Of a DNA stretch of 64,000 bases, positions 58,291-64,000 are shown piece after piece. A program made the translations under genes and the position numbers. The DNA comes from Whitmania pigra (taxonomy: Eukaryota > Annelida > Clitellata > Hirudinida > Haemopidae). The notes beneath the pieces are model-generated. The model had not been told where the DNA came from and did not search any database. It saw only the letters and a program-made list of their open reading frames with translations. The stretch spans positions 3,361,001-3,425,000 of the forward strand of contig JAJTWR010000299.1 of NCBI GenBank assembly GCA_021613335.1. Direction: 5' to 3'. Numbering within the stretch: position 1 is the stretch's first letter; each line of letters starts with the position of its first letter.

Positions 58291-59879
58291 TTAGAAAATG
58301 AGCAACTGACGTTTACACCAATCTTTGTCAGCAGCAATTTCTTCATCTTCAACACTGTAATGTAAAGGAAATCATAAATAAATAACTAAAATTGCATCTA
58401 ATTATAACTTACCAATAAATTTTAATTGTTTATAATGGTTTTTTGCTATTTGCATGGCAATATTCCAACAATGCAATATTGAATTCATTGAATAATATGA
58501 TATTGAAAACAAAACTAAAAAAGCTTGAGATACAGCAACCTGTAGCACGACGAAACGTCCGAACATTCCATAACCGGTTCTAACTTCGAAGTGAACCTGG
58601 TGCTAGGCTTCATTTTCATTAAAAGTTTTTTAGAAATGGTCCAACTCAACTTCAATCGAGGATTTATGCTTTTCTGGGTTTCGTAAGCTTCCAGGTGAGA
58701 TTCGATCTCTCTCAGGCACAAACAATATCGTCTTTCGTCCATCTGCAAAGTTTATTCCAAATTTCCGATAACACAATAACTTGATATTGTAATCAAATAA
58801 TAAATAAATAAATAAATGGTCACAAGTTAACAAAATTATAAACATTACTTGGTAATGCTTGAGCAGTTCCAATATTCCTTTGTCGACAGAAGAACAATCA
58901 TTAAAGAGATGCATTTGCTTCGACAAGTGATGACAGAGAGCTAATGCAAGTTCGTCAACCTGAAATAAAGTGAAAGAATAAAAATGAATGAACATTTTCC
59001 ATTATTTAATTTTAAAATATTATTTAAACATGTATAACTTACCCTGAAACAATTAAATTTGTGGCAAAGGACCAGCAGCTCGAGTTTCAACACGGCACGA
59101 CGAACAATGTCTAAGAAAACAGTGGGCCGAGGAAGGAGAACCGCGAGGAAAAGCTTCAAGAGAGACAGAACTGTCGGAAATGTTTCCAAAGATTGCATCT
59201 TGGCGAGAATGAAATTTGTTGTCGAATACATCAGATTGATGTTTCCTGTGCACGAAGAAAACTTGATGACGTCTTCGAACTGGATCAAGTGACCGTATGA
59301 AATTGCAGACACGTAGAAACATGATAAATGCAGGATGTCAAACATCACTGGAGAAACCTAGGGAATGTAAAAACTTATTTGAACCGATAAATAATTGATT
59401 TCCATCGCGTAAGTGAGCACAATTAATTGCGTTTTTGCAATGAAGCAAGAATTTGTTACATTAAATAAATAACTAAAATAAAATAAATAAAGAAGCGTCA
59501 CATTACATCAATAAAGAAAATTAAACAAGCAAGAACAAAACCTGGTTGCTTTCTAAGAGGCTGTCAAATAAAGTTGTAGACAAGAAGAACACTTCGGGGG
59601 GGAGGTCGTAGAACATATAAAGAAACCTCAAAGAGGAAATGGCCTTGTCCCTTTCAAAGGCAATGCATAAGTCAGGAACTTGAAGATTCCTTTTATGTGA
59701 GACATGAATACTGGAGAGGTTATGCAACAATGTATCAATCTCTTTGTATAGCAGCTGCTTCTTCAATAGCTCATCAACCTTCAAACAAATATCATTTGCT
59801 GTTTTATGCACAAAACTGACCAGTTTGAATTGAATAGTAAGGTCATCCAAAAGAAATCCTTTACTTTCTGCCGATGTTA
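58291..59879 (-). CDS. Cyclin G (CCNG1/CCNG2-like), start exon unresolved
   Basis: Atypical cyclin of the G/I group, linked to PP2A B' subunits, p53 signalling and growth control in other animals. Exons on the minus strand: 59879-59542, 59357-59043, 58959-58849, 58742-58540, 58354-58291; 342 residues after a split first codon. The N-terminal helix LLYKEIDTLLHNLSS precedes the cyclin box: SSLRFLYMFYDLPPEVFFLS (like the DLxSLTxFFGFDTETFSLA pattern), FDILHLSCFYVSAISYG, FILAKMQSLETFPTV. The tail is diagnostic: EIESHLEAYETQKSINPRLK, LSWTISKKLLMKMK, STRFTSKLEPVME, parallel to the vertebrate L-x-x-Y...P-x-x-x-KLKW-I-V-S...PTIPE tail. The cyclin box is clearly diverged. No methionine start in phase was found in the first exon; another exon lies upstream. 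Confidence 0.8.
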
Positions 59880-60055
59880 CTATTTAATAATTAAGATTTT
59901 TTAATATTACAATACTTTTGTATCTTAGACTTGATCAACAAACTTATCAAAAAAAGGTTAAACAAAGTAATTTATGATTTGCAATGAATCGGAACGACCA
60001 ACTCTCAAAATGCTAAATAAAATAACTTTTTAAACATATTTACCTCTTCTAGCAT

Positions 60056-61402
60056 TTTTCAATAATCATATTTCGGTTTACAATGCAACTTCCAAAGCTT
60101 CCTGCTTAGGTTGAAAAATCGTTATCGCGACGTTTATTTTCAAATAATTATCATGCGAAGTTATTGCTTGTATGCAGAAATTCGATTTAAAGTGAATGTA
60201 ACACTGTCGTAGAAATTGTGATGTCGCAAAATCACCAGAGCCAATCTCGCAACTGCCAAACATCAAGCAAGATTTTTCCGGGGTCAGTGCGACATTTAGT
60301 AGCACAAAAGACATCAATTAATGCATTAGTTTCAGTGAAAGTGATACGATCTCCAAGGAGACTCCTCAATTTTAGGCAAACTGTTGTCAATAACACAATC
60401 GTCCTCTTTCCCAAGTCATCAGAAAAGATATGTGGATATTTCCCTTACATAAAATATAATTAAAATTCTTAATATAGATTGTAAATATTAGGGCTGAGAA
60501 TAAATAATTTATTCATGAATATGTAATATGTTGAATACAACATAAGCCGCAAACGCAACAGTTTAGCAGTGCTCAGCTAAGAATAACCCAAATTGTTTCC
60601 AATTACCTACGCAACGTTGTAAACTTTTATAAATAACAGCGCAAGTTTTTTATGGGAAAATGTGAATGATTAGGAATACTCTCAAGAATTACATGTAAAG
60701 GCGGAAATGCTCTCCAAAATAATGGTTAGGGAATCAGCAACTTCTCGTGGCAGAAATAAATGAGATCGAAGAAATATGAAGTCCAAGTCTTAAAAACAAA
60801 TAGTCCTAAAATACTCGCTCCCGAAGTGATCATAAGGAATAGTGGAGACTTGTGAAGGACTTCAAGAGGTTTTAATAGATTTTCTGAATGATTTTTGTAA
60901 GCAACCCACTCAAATAAGTGACGTTAACATAAAGACCGACGATTCTTGACCGGTGCGTCGCGACTCGTGATGCCGCGATTTTTAAAGTAAAATATTTATG
61001 CAATAAATTTATATAAAATTACTTTGTTCCCCATACAAAAAAAGTGCATACAATATAACGGTATATTGGTACTACCAAAACAATAAGAGATATAAGGCTA
61101 TGCATATTGGCCGAATGGGTAGCGTTCCAGCAGCGTTAACAACACCAGTCGTTGTGTGTTGTGTTCGCACTGCCAGGGAGCGCCCTCGGGTAAGGGCGAT
61201 ATGTAAATGGCAGATCGATAAGAAGTGTCTTTGTCTTCACATCCTCTACGCATCAGCAAGGGGAAAATCATTCTTTTAAGATATTTTTCAAAAGCTGTAT
61301 GGTTTTGGATGATATTTTTGGTTATTATTACTATCAAGTGAGCGTTTGAAATAATGTAACTTGAAGCTTTTTAGGTGAATGTAACAATTTTAGTCAAAAG
61401 TG
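60056..61402. other. Upstream of cyclin G, unresolved ORFs
   Basis: Minus-strand frames 60317-60078 (MSFVLLNVALTPEKSCLMFG) and 60414-60232 (GKRTIVLLTTVCLKLRSLLG) overlap in different phases. Either could be an exon; the first faintly recalls the start of Elongator subunit ELP6, but no downstream exon supports this. The rest is AT-rich. Confidence 0.3.
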
Positions 61403-62318
61403 TCAGTCACTTTCTTGGTTATCAGAACCGCAAGAGCTGTAATCACTGTCAATTGCGATTCCACTGAGGGGAGATGCAGAAAATTCATCATCACTATTAT
61501 TCATTAATATGGACTCTGGATAGTTGCTGTAGTTGCTGTTTGTGTTTATATTCGGTAACGATTTTGGTATCCGTCCTCTTGTTCTTCTCGATTGTTCGGT
61601 TCTGTAGGCGTATACTTTGACATAACCTTGCGAGTCTAAAAAAACTTTCATCATTGCTAACACGGCGAATGACGGTGCCATGAAATAAAGAAAATTTAAT
61701 ATTCCTGGCCACAACTCTGTAGATTTGTATAAACACAACAAATGAATTTCAACCAAAAGTCGTCGTCGTCGTAGAGAAATGTTACGAAATAAAATAAAAT
61801 TTTATAAATTATTTTTTATTTATTTATTTTATGAGGATTATATGAAATGACTCACTTGGCACATTAATATTTCTTCTCGGCAAAACTATTAAGTAACAAA
61901 AAATGGTAAGGGCTATTAGATAAATATATTAAGTGAATATATACCTAAAATGCTTGACTAAATTTAACAAAGATCAAATTTTGTACCAATTACAAAAGTA
62001 TTTAAAAAAAAAGAACATTTTTATTTTCACTCACTGACGTATTAACCTGCAAAAAAGATGTCGATGGTAGCGCGGTGGTTGACGTAGCAGCTATATCTTC
62101 CAGAATCGAAAACTGACAATTGAAGAATTCTTATTGTATAATCAGGCAATAACGTAATCCTTCTGTTCGTCATGTTGGAAATTTCGAGAGCGGAAATTAT
62201 CTGAGATCCATTGTAATACCAAGCTGCTAAGGATTCGTGGTAGTAACTGGTTAATAGAAAAGGACTGACAATTATTTTGGCACCTGCAGCATTGAGGTGG
62301 TTCTTATGTTTCAATTTT
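61403..62318 (-). CDS. Ig-domain single-pass membrane protein, last two exons
   Basis: Two minus-strand exons, 62318-62047 and 61716-61403, join in phase. The first ends an Ig domain: AAWYYNGSQIISALE, then DYTIRILQLSVFDSGRYSCY, with the D-S-G-x-Y-x-C F-strand motif; the first cysteine of the pair must lie in an upstream exon. The second exon gives a hydrophobic segment (WPGILNFLYFMAPSFAVLAM) followed by a basic anchor and a ~75-residue cytoplasmic tail with SRRTRGR, then Ser/Asn/Asp-rich sequence ending SDYSSCGSDNQESD. Three NxS/T sites are in or near the Ig part. I do not recognise the family. The upstream exon was not found; frames just 5' do not match in phase. Confidence 0.55.
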
Positions 62319-62677
62319 CTAAATATGAAACGGGCGCCTTAAAAGCTTTTCAAACAGACTGAAATAAAATCTCAAGAAATATTTTTCGAATCGATTACTA
62401 TTTATGGTAGGCTCATTTTTCTTGAATCTTTCCTTATGAAGATTGTATGGCACATTTTCACCATTCCAAGATGTTTCCTTCAGTTTGTATTTTGTGAATG
62501 TCTGCTGCATATTTAATAGTAGTGTGATGTTATCCAATATTAACTTATGTTTATAAATATTAACTTGATATTTTTAAATATAGGACCGAAGAAGCCTTCA
62601 TATCAACATTTGAGAATTTGTTTGGTGTTGCCCACGGCAATGCTCTCGAAATGACAGACTTTCAGGAAAGAAGGAAC
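62319..62677. other. Upstream of Ig protein exons, no firm exon
   Basis: A minus-strand frame at 62537-62319 (YKLKETSWNGENVPYNLHKE) has Ig-like flavour but no donor in the phase required by the next exon. Confidence 0.3.
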
Positions 62678-63352
62678 CAGGGACGTACCGAAGGCAAAAC
62701 AGTGGGGTGGGGCATGAAGGGCAGTTTTTCCCAACTCCAAAAATTCTAAAATATTAAACATATCGGAAATGATCGTACTGGCACGGCAACAATGTTCAAC
62801 TGCGGTGTCTGTTCTGTGTGCTTGACAAGGAGCATATGGTACAAAATGGCCAACCAACTCAGATACTTTCTGTTGAGCTCCTTTAAACTCTCCCGACATT
62901 GAAGCAGCTTCCATTTCTTTAATGATTTTACTTTTGAGCATGTTTGCAATTAATTAAACAAATTCATTTTGCAATCTGTGATATGAAACATGATAAGGTC
63001 TCAGCTTAACATCTTCAAACCATCCTTTTAAACAAGAATTATAACGAGCCATAATATGTACTATTTGCTGGTAATTACTGCAAAATCGTAATAACAACTT
63101 GTTGATTAGACTTATTAAAATATAGTAATATTTGTTATTATTATCAATTAAGCGCTTATTATAACACGTATTAAAAAACTCAAACTTTCAAATAACCGTC
63201 AACAAATTATGAAAGTAAATAAAATCACCAAGACAAGAAAATATTCAACCATAATATGCATTTAAATCCTAATTTTCCCAACTTATTTCAGTCTGTTCCA
63301 AGTGGGGGGGGGGGCAAGCTGGCCCCTCTTGCCCCCTCAAGGGGCGTCCATG
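62678..63352 (-). mobile_element. hAT element with transposase fragment and exact 8-bp duplication
   Basis: Left end CAGGGACGTACCGAAGG; right end complements to CATGGACGCCCCTTGAGG. The octamer GAAGGAAC flanks both sides exactly (62670-62677 and 63353-63360). Inside, the minus strand at about 62941-62750 encodes SMSGEFKGAQQKVSELVGHF then VPYAPCQAHRTDTAVEHCCR, the (A)SNMSGxFKGVQ...AHxxxLAV region of ZMYM1-like hAT transposases (DUF4371 type). A 12-base G run lies near the right end. The transposase is only a fragment, so the copy is non-autonomous. Confidence 0.8.
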
Positions 63353-63360
63353 GAAGGAAC

Positions 63361-63824
63361 CATGAGTTCTTGCTCGCTCAACGAGAGCCAGGAAGATTTG
63401 ACAAGAAGATTCAGAAGAAGGAAAAAAGCAAATAGAAAAAGAAACGAACAAACAAATAAAATAAATCCAAGTGAACCATTGAACACACAAAATGTCCAAA
63501 AATATTGGAATCAACATCATCCTCCAACACGGGCGAAGAATTGGACTGTGATAATCAGAAGCGTGGCTAGACGGGGGTACATAATATGTACATATGCACT
63601 GCATATTTTTTGTTGTTAATAAAGCTTTCCATTATGTTTGACTTGGGTGCCCGAAACTTGACAAGTTCTTGCTCCAAAGATTCAATAACATGCTGCTTCC
63701 TTACAATTTATAGTAGGATCCTGTAGGTGCTTCGATACGCTATCAATTTTTCATACCAAAAATGTAATAAAATTATGAAGTTAGGCCTGTGACGTGGTCC
63801 ACTCTCGGGTTTATCGAGGCGGCT
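63361..63824. other. Sequence beyond the hAT insertion, uncertain coding
   Basis: A plus-strand frame from ATG 63362 (MSSCSLNESQEDLTRRFRRR) is open to 63619 and basic at first. It directly follows the hAT right end, and the sequence left of the element (NALEMTDFQERRN) is also open, so the element may have split a frame. No family recognised. Confidence 0.3.
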
Positions 63825-64000
63825 CCCCGTCATAATAGCCCGGCGACAAAATAGCCCCGTCAAAACCTAAACTGTAACAAAAATAGCGATATTTTGACAG
63901 GGGTTTTTCGTCCTTTTTTGTCGCCGGGCTTTTTTTGACGGGGCTTTTTGTTGGGGCTAGTTTGTCCTGGGTTATGTTATCGCCAAGCTATTTTAGCGGG
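63825..64000. mobile_element. Palindromic GTCAAAATAGCCC-type element, copy 2 (runs to window end)
   Basis: Left arm CCCCGTCATAATAGCCCGGC, then GACAAAATAGCCCCGTCAAA; right arm complements to CCCCGTCAAAAAAAGCCCGG, then CGACAAAA (ends 63943). Degenerate further units (GGGGCTAGTTTGTCCTGGG, GCCAAGCTATTTTAGCGGG) continue to the edge. Related to the copy at 49975-50140. Confidence 0.65.

Noticed and set aside
60078..60414. ELP6-like exon
   Set aside because: Only a faint pattern at the N-terminus, no donor in a suitable place and no downstream exons before cyclin G.

Overview
The window is nuclear DNA of an animal. It is AT-rich, its genes have many short GT-AG introns, and it is full of DNA transposons, SINE and LINE pieces and microsatellites. 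HAND with its conserved C-terminal tail, an ETS factor, a vein/neuregulin-like Ig-EGF ligand and a W(X7)W-amide neuropeptide precursor point to a bilaterian invertebrate. The peptide form resembles lophotrochozoan myoinhibitory peptides (family knowledge, not searched here). Exon limits below come from reading splice sites, reading phase and conserved protein motifs by eye.

Layout. 20-2612 (-): N-terminal half of EFTUD2 (U5 snRNP GTPase), running off the left edge. 3.9-9.0 kb: transposon graveyard, including a pogo/Tigger-like transposase cut by two hAT-type insertions, an (AAT)n LINE tail and an (ATTC)n array. 11532-13729 (+): ETS factor. 13880-14161 (-): one-exon precursor for a single Wamide peptide. 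14834-16367 (+): HAND. 17-25.8 kb: mostly non-coding, with a ~60 bp inverted repeat around orphan ORFs, two copies of one tRNA-derived SINE and MITEs. 25865-28046 (+): secreted Ig-EGF ligand.

30971-36651 (+): SLC25A10 carrier, tail to tail with MCU (37470-39143, -). 41.87-42.21 kb: foldback repeat. 43644-46769 (+): DDX52 helicase, tail to tail with TBCB (46810-48501, -), only 40 bp between stop codons. TBCB is divergent from FGFR1OP2/SIKE-like (49344-54091, +), whose large intron holds a LINE. 55102-56108 (+): PSMB3. 58291-59879 (-): cyclin G. 61403-62318 (-): last exons of an Ig membrane protein. 62678-63352: hAT element with a perfect 8-bp target duplication. 63.8 kb to end: GTCAAAATAGCCC-type palindromic repeat.

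Most genes are conserved housekeeping genes (splicing, rRNA processing, tubulin folding, proteasome, mitochondrial transport). The regulatory interest lies in the ETS - neuropeptide - HAND block and the EGFR-ligand gene. The non-coding part shows several transposon families with readable ends and target duplications.
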